A DNA stretch of 64,000 bases from Lysinibacter cavernae. GTDB taxonomy: Bacteria; Actinomycetota; Actinomycetes; Actinomycetales; Microbacteriaceae. The stretch covers positions 2,023,838 to 2,087,837 of the forward strand of contig NZ_JAAMOX010000001.1 of assembly GCF_011758565.1 (NCBI RefSeq), written 5' to 3'. Made by a program: the position numbers and the translations under genes. Position 1 is the stretch's first letter; each line of letters begins with the position of its first letter. A model generated the notes under the pieces. It was not told where the DNA came from, did no database searches, and saw only the letters and a list, made by a program, of their open reading frames with translations. Shown here piece by piece: positions 53,278 to 62,127 of this stretch.

Positions 53278-54858
53278 ATGGCCGAAACACTCGCGCCTGA
53301 GGCCGAACCGATGACCGAAGATAGCGTCGTGATTCGTGCAAGGGATATCACTAAGCGCTACGGCGGCGTCCACGCGCTCAAGGGTGTTGACTTTGCCATT
53401 CACCGCGGCAAAGTTACGACGCTCTTTGGCGAGAACGGCGCCGGCAAGTCGACGCTCATGAAGATCCTCTCCGGCGTTGAGCAGCCAACGAGCGGAACGG
53501 TTGAGCTTGACGGCGAGCCCGTGACATTCCACTCGCCGTCGGATGCGGTCGACCGCGGCATCGCGATCATCCACCAAGAGCTCAATCTTGCCCCGAACCT
53601 CAGCGTCCGTGACAACATCTTCCTTGGCCGCGAACTGAAAACCGCTGCGGGGACCATCGACTACGCCGCCGAAAACCGGATCGTCGAAGAGCTCATGGAG
53701 CAGCTTGAGGAACAGATTGCCCCCTCGACGCTCATCGCTGACCTTCGTCTTGGCCAGCAGCAGATCGTTGAGATAGCGAAGGCCCTCGCCTCCAAAGCCC
53801 GCGTGCTCATCATGGACGAGCCCACGTCGGCGCTGAGCGCAAACGAGGTCGAGGTACTGTTCAAGGTCATCAATGATCTGACCGCATCCGGCGTCTCGAT
53901 CGTGTACATCTCGCACCACCTTGAAGAGGCACTGCAGGTGACCGATTTTGCCGTTGTCTTCCGCGATGGAAGTCTCGTCGCAAACGAGGTGCGCGCAAAC
54001 ATCGATCTCCCATGGATCATCAACACCATGGTTGGGCACGCCCAAGAGCACGTCTTTGAGAACCTCGACGTGAAGTACGGCGATGTTGCGCTCTCCATCA
54101 AGGATGTTCGAGTCCCGGATATGACGACTCCTGGCCGCCTCGCGGTCGACGGCGTTTCGATTGACGTTCGCGCCGGCGAAGTTGTCTGCATTTACGGCCT
54201 CATGGGCGCGGGGCGCACCGAGCTGCTTGAAGCCCTCGCTGGGCGCCTCCCCCTCATCGACGGAAGCGTCGAGCTTGAGGGTCAGAACATGGCAGGACTC
54301 CCGATCCGCGAACGCATCGCACGCGGCCTCGGGCTTGTTCCCGAGGATCGGCAACGCGACGGCCTCGTGCAGTTGCTCTCGGTTGGCCACAACATGAGCC
54401 TCGCAAGCCTCGGTTCCATTGTGAAGGGATTCTGGCTCTCCAAGTCTCGTGAGCGGGCAAACGTCGAAAAAGGCATCGCCGAGGTGAGGGTCAAGACCTC
54501 GTCGCCGAAGGCACCCATCACGTCGCTCAGCGGTGGAAATCAGCAGAAGGTTGTCATCGGCAAGATGCTGCTCACGAATCCAACGGTGCTGCTGCTCGAC
54601 GAGCCAACCCGCGGCATCGATGTTGGCGCAAAAGGCGAGATCTTTGCCTTGCTCGCCCAAGAAGCACAAAAGGGACTCGGCGTCCTGTTTGTCACCTCAG
54701 AAATTACCGAAGCCCTCACCGCGTCAAACCGCATCATCGTGATGTCGCGCGGGCGAATCGTCCGAGAATTCCTCACCAGCGAGGCTACCCGCGAAGAAGT
54801 CATGGGCGCCTCAGGTGAGTCAGATACCAGCAATCAGCAGATTGGAGCTACACAGTGA
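53278..54858 (+). CDS. Sugar ABC transporter ATPase (tetritol cluster)
   Basis: The 526-residue RbsA-type protein has Walker A GENGAGKST, LRLGQQQIVEIAKAL and IMDEPTSALSANEV in domain one, then LMGAGRTELLEALAG, LSGGNQQKVVIGKML and LLLDEPTRGID in domain two. It overlaps the permease by GTGA. Confidence 0.93.
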   Translation: MAETLAPEAEPMTEDSVVIRARDITKRYGGVHALKGVDFAIHRGKVTTLFGENGAGKSTLMKILSGVEQPTSGTVELDGEPVTFHSPSDAVDRGIAIIHQELNLAPNLSVRDNIFLGRELKTAAGTIDYAAENRIVEELMEQLEEQIAPSTLIADLRLGQQQIVEIAKALASKARVLIMDEPTSALSANEVEVLFKVINDLTASGVSIVYISHHLEEALQVTDFAVVFRDGSLVANEVRANIDLPWIINTMVGHAQEHVFENLDVKYGDVALSIKDVRVPDMTTPGRLAVDGVSIDVRAGEVVCIYGLMGAGRTELLEALAGRLPLIDGSVELEGQNMAGLPIRERIARGLGLVPEDRQRDGLVQLLSVGHNMSLASLGSIVKGFWLSKSRERANVEKGIAEVRVKTSSPKAPITSLSGGNQQKVVIGKMLLTNPTVLLLDEPTRGIDVGAKGEIFALLAQEAQKGLGVLFVTSEITEALTASNRIIVMSRGRIVREFLTSEATREEVMGASGESDTSNQQIGATQ

Positions 54859-55988
54859 GCAAGGCCAAAGCCGGCGCATCCTCAACAGGGGTGCTGCCCA
54901 AAGCGGGTGGGAAGATTGACTACCTCGCCCTCCTCATGGAAGGCCGGGCGCTCATCGCGCTCATCGTCATCATCATCATTTTTTCGCTGCTGTCAGATAA
55001 CTACCTCACGCTGTCGAACCTGCTCGTGATGACGCGCCACGTGGCGCTCAACGCGATCCTCGCAATCGGTATGCTCATGGTGATTTTGAACGGCGGCATC
55101 GACCTTTCGGTCGGCTCGACGGTTGGCCTTTCCGGCGTTGTTGCCGGCGTGCTCCTCCAAGGCATGGGTATCCCAGCCCTCGACATCATCCTGTACCCGG
55201 CGGTTTGGGTGGTGATTGTCTGCTCGCTCGTCATCGGAACCCTGGTCGGCTATATCAACGGCATACTCATAACGAAGTTCAGAGTCGCGCCGTTTGTGGC
55301 CACGCTCGGTATGCTCTACGTCGCCCGCGGCGCAGCGCTGCTGATCACCGACGGCCGCACCTTCCCAAAGCTTCAGGGCTCTGAAGAACTTGGGAACACC
55401 GGATTCAACGTCATCGGGCACGGTGCACCCCTCGGTATCCCCATGGCCGTGTGGGTCATGCTTGTCCTCGCCGCCGTCGCCGCCTTTGTGCTCAGCAAGA
55501 CCTCGTTTGGCCGCTGGCTCTACGCGTCTGGCGGCAACGAACGTGCAGCGGAACTCTCTGGCGTTCCCGTCAAGAAGGTCCAGGTCCGCGTCTACATGAT
55601 CGCCGGCTTCTGTGCCGCAATCGCGGGGCTCATCATCTCGTCTGAGCTCACCTCGGCTGCACCGCAGACCGGTGAATCGTACGAGCTTAACGCCATTGCC
55701 GCCGTCGTAATGGGTGGTGCCGCGCTCTCAGGAGGTCGAGGCAACATCCGGGGAACCCTCATCGGCGCGTTTGTGATCGGATTCCTTGCCGACGGCCTTG
55801 TCCTTGTTGGCGTTTCCAGCTACTGGCAGATGGTCATCAAGGGCGGCGTGATTGTGCTCGCGGTGGCCCTTGACCAGCTGCAGCAGCGACTCAAGACCAA
55901 TAAGGCGATGTCAAAACGATCAACGCCTGCTACCCCGACTCCGCCAAAGCCGGAGGAGCCGGCCGTCGCGTCCGTTGCCGCTTCCTAG
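54855..55988 (+). CDS. Sugar ABC transporter permease (tetritol cluster)
   Basis: The 377-residue RbsC-type permease has GGIDLSVGSTVGLSG, APFVATLGMLYVARG, SGGNERAAELSGVPV and WQMVIKGGVIVLAVA. A hydrophilic Pro/Ala-rich tail of about 35 residues is longer than usual. Starts with GTG overlapping the ATPase stop. Confidence 0.93.
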   Translation: MSKAKAGASSTGVLPKAGGKIDYLALLMEGRALIALIVIIIIFSLLSDNYLTLSNLLVMTRHVALNAILAIGMLMVILNGGIDLSVGSTVGLSGVVAGVLLQGMGIPALDIILYPAVWVVIVCSLVIGTLVGYINGILITKFRVAPFVATLGMLYVARGAALLITDGRTFPKLQGSEELGNTGFNVIGHGAPLGIPMAVWVMLVLAAVAAFVLSKTSFGRWLYASGGNERAAELSGVPVKKVQVRVYMIAGFCAAIAGLIISSELTSAAPQTGESYELNAIAAVVMGGAALSGGRGNIRGTLIGAFVIGFLADGLVLVGVSSYWQMVIKGGVIVLAVALDQLQQRLKTNKAMSKRSTPATPTPPKPEEPAVASVAAS

Positions 55989-56047
55989 CGCGACGGAACG
56001 ACATCCACAGTTCGTAAACCCACGACCCACCAAGAGAAGAGGAATCA

Positions 56048-57022
56048 ATGTTCAAGAAGAAATTCGCCGGCGTAGCCGTTGGTGCAGCAGCGCTGTTGCT
56101 GCTCTCCGCCTGCTCGTCAGGAGACAACGCGAAGGATGATACGGCCAGCAAGGAAGGCGGCCACATCACCATCATCACGTCAAACCTGGCAAACCCGTTC
56201 TGGCTGACCGAGGCAGAAGTTGCCAAGGCAAAGGCTGAAGAGCTCGGCTACACGGCCTCGTACGCGTCGCACGAGCAAGACCCAAATAAGCAGAGCGAGC
56301 TCATCGACGCTGCTATTGAGAACAAGTCGGTTGCGATCATTCTCGACAACGCGGGTGCTGACGCCTCGATCGGGCCTGTCCAGAAGGCAACGGATGCTGG
56401 CATCCCCGTGTTCCTTGTGAACGCCGAGATCAACGAAGAGGGCATCGCAAAGTCGCAGATCGTCTCGAACAACGCACAGGGTGCCGCTATTGGCGCCGAG
56501 AAGTTTGTTGAGGTTATGGATGGAACGGGCAACTACGTTGAGCTCGTTGGCCTCGAAACCGACACCAACTCAAGCGTTCGCTCGCAGGGCTACGCAAGTG
56601 TGATCTCGCAGTACCCCGACATGGTGCTGCTGCAGCAGGAGACCGCTAACTGGAACCAGGATGAGGGCTTCGCAAAGATGGAGACCATGCTGCAGGCTCA
56701 CCCAGATATCAAGGGTGTCATCTCCGGCAACGACCAGATGGCGCTCGGCGCGATTGCTGCCCTCGAAAAGGCCGGCCGCACCGACGTGGTTGTCATGGGC
56801 TTTGACGGCGCACCGGATGCCGCAGAGGCAGTTGTTGACGGAAAGCTGGTTGGCACCGTCCTGCAGCCCATCGCCGACATCGCGACCCAGGCGGTTGAAC
56901 AAGCCGATAGCTTCATCAAGACCGGCAAGACCGGGGCGAAGAGTGAGAAGCAGTCAATCGACTGCGTGCTCATCACCAAGGACAACGCGGCAAACCTCAA
57001 GGACTTTGTCCTCACGAAGTAA
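56048..57022 (+). CDS. Sugar/polyol ABC transporter substrate-binding lipoprotein (tetritol cluster)
   Basis: The 324-residue RbsB-type lipoprotein has lipobox LLLSAC. Marks are ITSNLANPFWLTEAEVAKAKAEELGY, AIILDNAGADASI and GNDQMALGAIAALEKAG, with a late SIDCVLITKDNAANLKDF like erythritol-type binding proteins. AAGAGAAGAGG precedes the ATG. The context (kinases, isomerases) points to erythritol or threitol as ligand. Confidence 0.92.
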   Translation: MFKKKFAGVAVGAAALLLLSACSSGDNAKDDTASKEGGHITIITSNLANPFWLTEAEVAKAKAEELGYTASYASHEQDPNKQSELIDAAIENKSVAIILDNAGADASIGPVQKATDAGIPVFLVNAEINEEGIAKSQIVSNNAQGAAIGAEKFVEVMDGTGNYVELVGLETDTNSSVRSQGYASVISQYPDMVLLQQETANWNQDEGFAKMETMLQAHPDIKGVISGNDQMALGAIAALEKAGRTDVVVMGFDGAPDAAEAVVDGKLVGTVLQPIADIATQAVEQADSFIKTGKTGAKSEKQSIDCVLITKDNAANLKDFVLTK

Positions 57023-57031
57023 CACACAAGC

Positions 57032-57087
57032 GGCTACCTCACGGTAGCCAGGTCGGTGCGGCCGCCAAAGCGGCGCCCGCACCGACC
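57032..57087 (+). other. Two intercistronic hairpins after binding-protein gene
   Basis: A small hairpin (GGCTACC / GGTAGCC, 57032-57048) is followed by a strong one (GGTCGGTGCGGCCGC with GCGGCGCCCGCACCGACC, 57051-57087). Neither has a T-run. They separate the binding-protein and kinase genes. Confidence 0.7.
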
Positions 57088-57118
57088 AACCCCCACTCAC
57101 CACTATCGGAGATTACTT

Positions 57119-58834
57119 ATGGCGTACCTTGTCAACGATCCCAACGACTTTACCGACGAGCTCATTGACGGTTTTGTGGCCGCAAACAGTGGCATCGTTC
57201 GGCGCGTGCCCGGCGGCGTTGCCAGGGCGCAGAAGTCGGCGACTCCGGCCGTTGCGATCGTCACCGGCGGAGGATCTGGCCACTACCCGGCCTTTGGCGG
57301 TCTGGTTGGCCACGGCCTTGCCGATGGCGCTGCCATGGGAAACATCTTTGCGTCGCCCTCAGCTCAGCAGGTCTACTCGGTCGCGAAGGCGGTCACGAGG
57401 GGCAAGGGCGTGCTGCTCACGTACGGCAACTACGCGGGAGACGTGCTCAACTTCAACCGGGCCCAGGAGCGGCTCCGCGATGAGGGAATCGACTGCCGAA
57501 CCGTGGTTGTGACCGACGACATCTCGAGCGCTTCGCCAACCGAGCGAAGCAAACGGCGCGGCATTGCGGGCGACCTGACGGTCTTCAAATGCGCCGCCGC
57601 GGCCGCAGGGCTCGGTTATGACATGGATGCTGTTGAACAGGTCGCCAAGCGCGCAAACGACCGCACCCGCTCCATCGGCGTCGCTTTCAGCGGCTGCACC
57701 CTCCCTGGCGCTGACACCCCACTGTTCTCGGTGCCAGAGGGCAAGATGGCCGTTGGCATGGGCATCCACGGCGAGCCAGGCATCAGCGAGGTTGATATGC
57801 CAACCGCAGATGAGCTGGCAACGCTCATGGTTGACCAGTTATGGGCCGAAATCCCGGACGGCGTTTCCCCAGAGGGCGCAAAGCTTGTTGTCCTGGTGAA
57901 CGGCCTCGGCTCGGTTAAATACGAAGAACTGTTTGTGCTCTACAACCGCGTCTCCCAGCTGGTTGAGGCCCGCGGCGTGACCATCATCGAGCCAGAGGTT
58001 GGCGAGCTCGTCACGAGCTTCGAAATGGCTGGAGCCTCGCTCACCTTCTTCTGGGTTGATGACGAACTCGAATCACTCTGGGCGGCACCCGCCTACACCC
58101 CAGCCTTCCGCAAAGGCTCCCTGCATACCGACCTCAGTCTTGAATCCCTTGACGCCGACGAACTCGCTGGCGAGCAGATTCCTGAGGCAAGCGCGGTGTC
58201 GCGCGAGGCTGCAGCCAAAGCGGTAGTCGTGATCGAGGCGATCGGCGCGGTAATCGATGCAAACGCAGACGAGCTCGGACGGCTTGACTCAATCGCAGGA
58301 GACGGCGACCACGGCATCGGGATGCAGCGCGGCGCCCAAGCGGCAGTTGTTGAGGCCCGTCGAGTGGCAGCTGCTGAGGCCGGCGTCGGGACGCTCCTCG
58401 GGCTCTCGGGTGCGGCGTGGGCAGACCGCGCGGGCGGAACATCCGGCGCGCTCTGGGGCGAAATCCTCACAACCATCGGCGCCCGCCTCGGCGACGCCGA
58501 GCCCCCAACGGCTGCGGCACTCGCCGAGGCAGTCACACAGTCAGCGGCGGCCGTCACCCGCTACGGCGGCGCCAAGGTCGGCGACAAAACGCTGCTCGAT
58601 GCCCTTGTTCCCTTTGCCGAGGCGCTCACGCTCGCCGCTGCATCCAGCCCCGATTCGATTCGGGATGCCTGGGCCGCCTCGGTCGCGCCAGCTGAGGCAG
58701 CCGCCTCGGCCACCGCCGATCTGCTGCCAAAAGTTGGCAGGGCACGCCCGCATCTCGAGAAGAGCCTCGGCACCCCAGACCCGGGAGCGGTCTCAATGGC
58801 ACTCATCATCTCGGCCGTCGCCAACACGCTCTAG
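57119..58834 (+). CDS. DhaK-DhaL fusion kinase, probable L-erythrulose kinase (LerK-like)
   Basis: The 571-residue paralogue of the kinase at 47937 has [10 protein letters not shown], the covalent-binding histidine in GIHGEPG, and a C-terminal DhaL domain ([23 protein letters not shown]). The ATG at 57119 has CGGAG upstream; a longer in-frame start lies in the hairpin. It is followed by RpiB- and TPI-like isomerases, which is what the L-erythrulose branch needs, so an L-erythrulose kinase is inferred. Confidence 0.85.
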   Translation: MAYLVNDPNDFTDELIDGFVAANSGIVRRVPGGVARAQKSATPAVAIVTGGGSGHYPAFGGLVGHGLADGAAMGNIFASPSAQQVYSVAKAVTRGKGVLLTYGNYAGDVLNFNRAQERLRDEGIDCRTVVVTDDISSASPTERSKRRGIAGDLTVFKCAAAAAGLGYDMDAVEQVAKRANDRTRSIGVAFSGCTLPGADTPLFSVPEGKMAVGMGIHGEPGISEVDMPTADELATLMVDQLWAEIPDGVSPEGAKLVVLVNGLGSVKYEELFVLYNRVSQLVEARGVTIIEPEVGELVTSFEMAGASLTFFWVDDELESLWAAPAYTPAFRKGSLHTDLSLESLDADELAGEQIPEASAVSREAAAKAVVVIEAIGAVIDANADELGRLDSIAGDGDHGIGMQRGAQAAVVEARRVAAAEAGVGTLLGLSGAAWADRAGGTSGALWGEILTTIGARLGDAEPPTAAALAEAVTQSAAAVTRYGGAKVGDKTLLDALVPFAEALTLAAASSPDSIRDAWAASVAPAEAAASATADLLPKVGRARPHLEKSLGTPDPGAVSMALIISAVANTL

Positions 58835-59407
58835 TGCTCGTGGGGTGCGAATCCCCTCGCGGGGCGCAAAAAACCGCACCCCACGAACCAAAACACACCC
58901 CACGAGCGAGTCACACATCACACACGGAAAGAGAACAAACATGGAACAGCAGAAACTACGGGTTGTCATCGGATCGGATGATGCCGGATATGAGTACAAA
59001 GAAAGCGTTAAGCAGGACCTTCTTGGCAATCCCAACGTCGAGCTCGTCGAAGACGTCGGAGTGGACGCCAACCAACACACCGCCTACCCAACCGTCGCCA
59101 TCGCAGCAGCCGAAAAAGTCGCAGCAGGAACCGCAGACCGCGCCCTCCTCTTCTGCGGCACCGGCCTCGGCGTCGCCATCGCAGCCAACAAAGTACCAGG
59201 CATCCGCGCCGTCACCGCCCACGACTCCTTCTCCGTCGAACGCGCCATCCTCAGCAACAACGCCCAAATCCTCACCATGGGACAACGCGTCATCGGCATC
59301 GAACTTGCCCGCCGCCTCGTCCGCGAATGGCTCACCTACCGCTTCGACGAAACCTCAGCATCCGCCGAAAAAGTACAGGTCCTCTCCGACTACGAAAACA
59401 AGGCCTA
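58832..59407 (+). repeat. 576-bp direct repeat, copy 2 (repeat D + rpiB-type gene)
   Basis: Second copy of the segment at 50507-51082. Here too it begins at the stop codon of the upstream gene, although that gene is a kinase rather than an SDR. Confidence 0.95.
58836..58907. repeat. Four-arm palindromic repeat, copy D
   Basis: Identical to copy C except one base in the first arm (CTCGTGGGGTGC). It starts one base after the kinase stop codon. Confidence 0.85.
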
Positions 59408-59408
59408 A
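58941..59408 (+). CDS. RpiB-type isomerase, probable D-erythrulose-4-phosphate isomerase, copy 2
   Basis: The 155-residue protein is identical to the product at 50616 ([20 protein letters not shown]). The gene lies 106 bp after the kinase and 38 bp before the TPI-like gene. In the L-branch it would take D-erythrulose 4-phosphate made by that TPI-like enzyme and give D-erythrose 4-phosphate. Confidence 0.88.
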   Translation: MEQQKLRVVIGSDDAGYEYKESVKQDLLGNPNVELVEDVGVDANQHTAYPTVAIAAAEKVAAGTADRALLFCGTGLGVAIAANKVPGIRAVTAHDSFSVERAILSNNAQILTMGQRVIGIELARRLVREWLTYRFDETSASAEKVQVLSDYENKA

Positions 59409-59446
59409 GACCGTTGCGACGCTCCCCCAACTCCGGCACACCAACG

Positions 59447-60196
59447 ATGCTCCTTCCCATCAGCCTGAAGATGTACCTCTCCTATACCGAGACGCTCGAT
59501 TGGGCCTGGAGCGTACGGGAAATGTGGGCGGGGCTTGATGCAGACATTCACGACCGTGTGACTCTCGCTGTGCTCCCGTCGTTCCCCGCCATCGCGGATA
59601 TGCGGCGCATCCTCAACGGAAGCGGCATCCACTGGGGCGCGCAAGACCTCGCGTGGGCCGACAGCGGCCCGTACACCGGCGAGGTCAGCCCAGCAGACCT
59701 TGCCCAGCTCGACTGCACGTTTGCCGAAACCGGGCACGCCGAACGGAGAACACTGTTTCACGAGACGGATGACACGGTACTTCGCAAGAATATTGCCGCG
59801 TTCCGAAACGGGCTCACCCCCATCGTCTGCGTTGGAGAACCAAACCGCGGCCCGGCCTCGGCAGCTCTCGCCGAGTGCCAGCAGCAGCTCATCCACACGC
59901 TCCCGCATCACACCGAAGCGACCGGATCGGCGGTCATCGCCTACGAACCAAAGTGGGCCATCGGCGCAGCAGAACCGGCTCCGCTCGAGCACATCGCCCA
60001 CGTCTACCAGGGACTCAGCGAGTGGTTGCCAGCAGCATTTCCTCAGCTCAGCACCAAGGTGATCTACGGGGGAAGCGCAGGGCCTGGACTCCTCTCCGCA
60101 CTCGATGGCAACGCCGACGGCCTATTCCTCGGCAGATTTGCCCACGACGTCTCAGCGTTGCAAACGATCATCTGTGAAGCAGCTAAATTAGGGTAA
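59447..60196 (+). CDS. TPI-like isomerase, probable L-erythrulose-1-phosphate isomerase (LerI/EryH-like)
   Basis: The 249-residue triosephosphate-isomerase family protein keeps K8 (ISLKMY), H97 (ETGHAERR) and E167 (AYEPKWAIG). Sequence around them (SLK instead of GNWK, TGHAERR instead of GHSERR) marks it as the tetrose branch rather than housekeeping TPI. It would convert L-erythrulose 1-phosphate to D-erythrulose 4-phosphate. The frame is open upstream to 59327, but that part overlaps the isomerase gene; ATG at 59447 begins the barrel. Confidence 0.86.
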   Translation: MLLPISLKMYLSYTETLDWAWSVREMWAGLDADIHDRVTLAVLPSFPAIADMRRILNGSGIHWGAQDLAWADSGPYTGEVSPADLAQLDCTFAETGHAERRTLFHETDDTVLRKNIAAFRNGLTPIVCVGEPNRGPASAALAECQQQLIHTLPHHTEATGSAVIAYEPKWAIGAAEPAPLEHIAHVYQGLSEWLPAAFPQLSTKVIYGGSAGPGLLSALDGNADGLFLGRFAHDVSALQTIICEAAKLG

Positions 60197-60232
60197 TCCC
60201 CCTCATTAACTGGGAGTCAGAGGCGAGAAGAT

Positions 60233-61096
60233 ATGAACGAGGTAGATACGGTGGATAGTTCCGCTCGCAATCGCTTCACCCGGCAGGGTGACCGTCAACG
60301 TGCCATTCAAGAAATCGTCATGAGCGAGGGCGCGGTTCGCATCGAACAGCTTGCCGAACGCTTTGGCATCAGCATCATGACGGTGCACCGTGATCTCGAC
60401 GAGCTCGAATCTCGCGGCCTGCTTCGCAAGTCACGCGGGCTTGCCACGGCACTCTCCACAAGCCTCATCGAGTCGAGCGATGTCTTCCGGTCAAGCCGGC
60501 AACTCGCGGAGAAGGATGCCCTCGCACACGCGGCCATGGAGTTCATCGAGCCTGGCCAGGCTATCTTCATGGATGACTCGACCACCATCGCTCATCTTGT
60601 GCCGCTGCTCTCGACAAAGGCTCCGCTCACCATCATCACCAACGTGTTACCGCTCATGCAGCAGGTCAGCACGATCAGGGGGATGTCGTTGCTCGCCCTT
60701 GGTGGCAACTACTACAACTGGTGCAGCGCGTTTATGGGACGCATGACCAACGAGGCCATTGCCAATCTCAAGGCCGACGTATTTGTGCTGTCTACCTCTG
60801 CGGTTGTTGATGACGTGTGCATGCACCAGACCCTCGAAACCATCGATACCAAGCGCGCCATGTTTGACGCCTCTGCCAAACGCATCCTGCTGGTTGACCA
60901 CACCAAGTTTGAGAAGCGCGCCCTCTATGCGCTTGTGCCCCTCACCGACTTTGACGTTGTCATCGTTGACTACAAAACAGACTCATCACACGTCGAACGG
61001 CTTCGCGCCCAGGGCATCAACGTTGTTGTTGCGCCCCGCGTTGCCCCGTCTACCGAGCGGCGACCCGCCGCAAGGCCTACCCAAACAGGAGAATAA
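60233..61096 (+). CDS. DeoR-family transcriptional regulator
   Basis: The 287-residue regulator has a DeoR helix-turn-helix (RQRAIQEIVMSEGAVRIEQLAERFGIS...TVHRDLDELESRGLL, about 22-66) and a DeoRC sugar-phosphate domain ending with LLVDHTKFEKRAL and VIVDYKTD. It is embedded in the operon between the TPI-like gene and a dehydrogenase. A tetrulose phosphate is the likely effector. Confidence 0.9.
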   Translation: MNEVDTVDSSARNRFTRQGDRQRAIQEIVMSEGAVRIEQLAERFGISIMTVHRDLDELESRGLLRKSRGLATALSTSLIESSDVFRSSRQLAEKDALAHAAMEFIEPGQAIFMDDSTTIAHLVPLLSTKAPLTIITNVLPLMQQVSTIRGMSLLALGGNYYNWCSAFMGRMTNEAIANLKADVFVLSTSAVVDDVCMHQTLETIDTKRAMFDASAKRILLVDHTKFEKRALYALVPLTDFDVVIVDYKTDSSHVERLRAQGINVVVAPRVAPSTERRPAARPTQTGE

Positions 61097-61098
61097 CA

Positions 61099-62127
61099 AT
61101 GGCAACGCCACTTCCAACCACCATGCGCGCGAGCGTACTCGTTGAACAGCAACAGATTCGACTCGACGAGCGCCCTGTGCCAACTCCCGATGCCGATCAG
61201 GTGCTCGTGAAGGTGACGGCGGTTGGCGTGTGCGGGTCAGACGTGCATTTCTATCACGACGGACGGCTCGGCGACTTCGTTATTGACGCTCCCCTTGTGC
61301 TCGGTCACGAATCGGCCGGCATCATTGTTGCCGTTGGCTCGAATGTTGACCCAGCCCGTATCGGTTCTCGTGTGTCGGTCGAGCCGCAGCGCCCAGACCT
61401 CACCTCCCGCGAATCGCTTGAGGGAAACTACAACCTCGACCCGCACATGGAGTTCTACGCGACACCGCCAATCGACGGAGCCTTCGCCGAATACGTGACC
61501 ATCCAGTCGCACTTCGCGTTTGATGTGCCAGACAGCATCAGCGATGAGGCGGCTGCGCTCATCGAGCCGCTCTCCGTTGGTATCGCGGCCATCCAGAAGG
61601 CAAAGGTCACGGCTGGGTCGCGCATCCTCATCGCCGGCGCCGGACCAATCGGCGTCATCACGGCCCAGGTCGCACGTGCATATGGCGCCCTCGAAATCAT
61701 CGTGAGCGATCTCAGCGAAACGCGACGCGAGCAGGCCCTCCGCTACGGCGCAACGAGCGTCATCGACCCGCGCGAAACCGACCTGTCGACGCTCGGCGTA
61801 GACGCCTTCATCGAGTGCTCCGGTGCCGCGGCAGCGATCTCGACGGGGATGCGCGCGGTTCGTCCAGCCGGAATCGTTGTGCTGGTTGGCATGGGCCCAA
61901 CCGAGGTTCCGCTCTCAATTCCCCTCATCCAAAACAACGAGCTCGTCGTCACCGGAATCTTCCGGTACAAGAACACCTGGCCGCTCGCAATTGAACTGCT
62001 CAATTCGGGCAAGATCGATCTCGACAGCCTTGTCACCGGCCGCTTTGGGCTCGACGAGGTGGATGCCGCGCTCAACTCAACCGCCGACGAGACGGCCCTC
62101 AAATCTGTGGTGATCCCAACCCGCTAG
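61099..62127 (+). CDS. Polyol dehydrogenase lacking the structural zinc site
   Basis: The 342-residue medium-chain dehydrogenase is close in sequence to that at 44747. Catalytic ligands are kept (GVCGSDVHFY, LVLGHESAG, EPLSV), as is the cofactor loop GAGPIG. However, the four structural-zinc cysteines are replaced by D100, S103, S106 and D114. It starts 2 bp after the DeoR gene and ends in a 4-bp overlap (CTAG) with the convergent dehydrogenase gene. Likely oxidises erythritol or L-threitol to L-erythrulose. Confidence 0.9.
   Translation: MATPLPTTMRASVLVEQQQIRLDERPVPTPDADQVLVKVTAVGVCGSDVHFYHDGRLGDFVIDAPLVLGHESAGIIVAVGSNVDPARIGSRVSVEPQRPDLTSRESLEGNYNLDPHMEFYATPPIDGAFAEYVTIQSHFAFDVPDSISDEAAALIEPLSVGIAAIQKAKVTAGSRILIAGAGPIGVITAQVARAYGALEIIVSDLSETRREQALRYGATSVIDPRETDLSTLGVDAFIECSGAAAAISTGMRAVRPAGIVVLVGMGPTEVPLSIPLIQNNELVVTGIFRYKNTWPLAIELLNSGKIDLDSLVTGRFGLDEVDAALNSTADETALKSVVIPTR

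Noticed and set aside
18151-58907. Palindromic repeats considered as a CRISPR array
   Set aside because: Copies are kilobases apart, internally palindromic, without regular spacers or cas genes.
50507-59407. Duplicated 576-bp segment considered as an insertion sequence
   Set aside because: It carries no transposase and no terminal target duplication; it contains a metabolic gene and a REP-like unit.
59447-60196. TPI-like gene considered as housekeeping triosephosphate isomerase
   Set aside because: The N-terminal and His-containing motifs differ from canonical TPI, and the gene sits among tetritol genes rather than gap/pgk.
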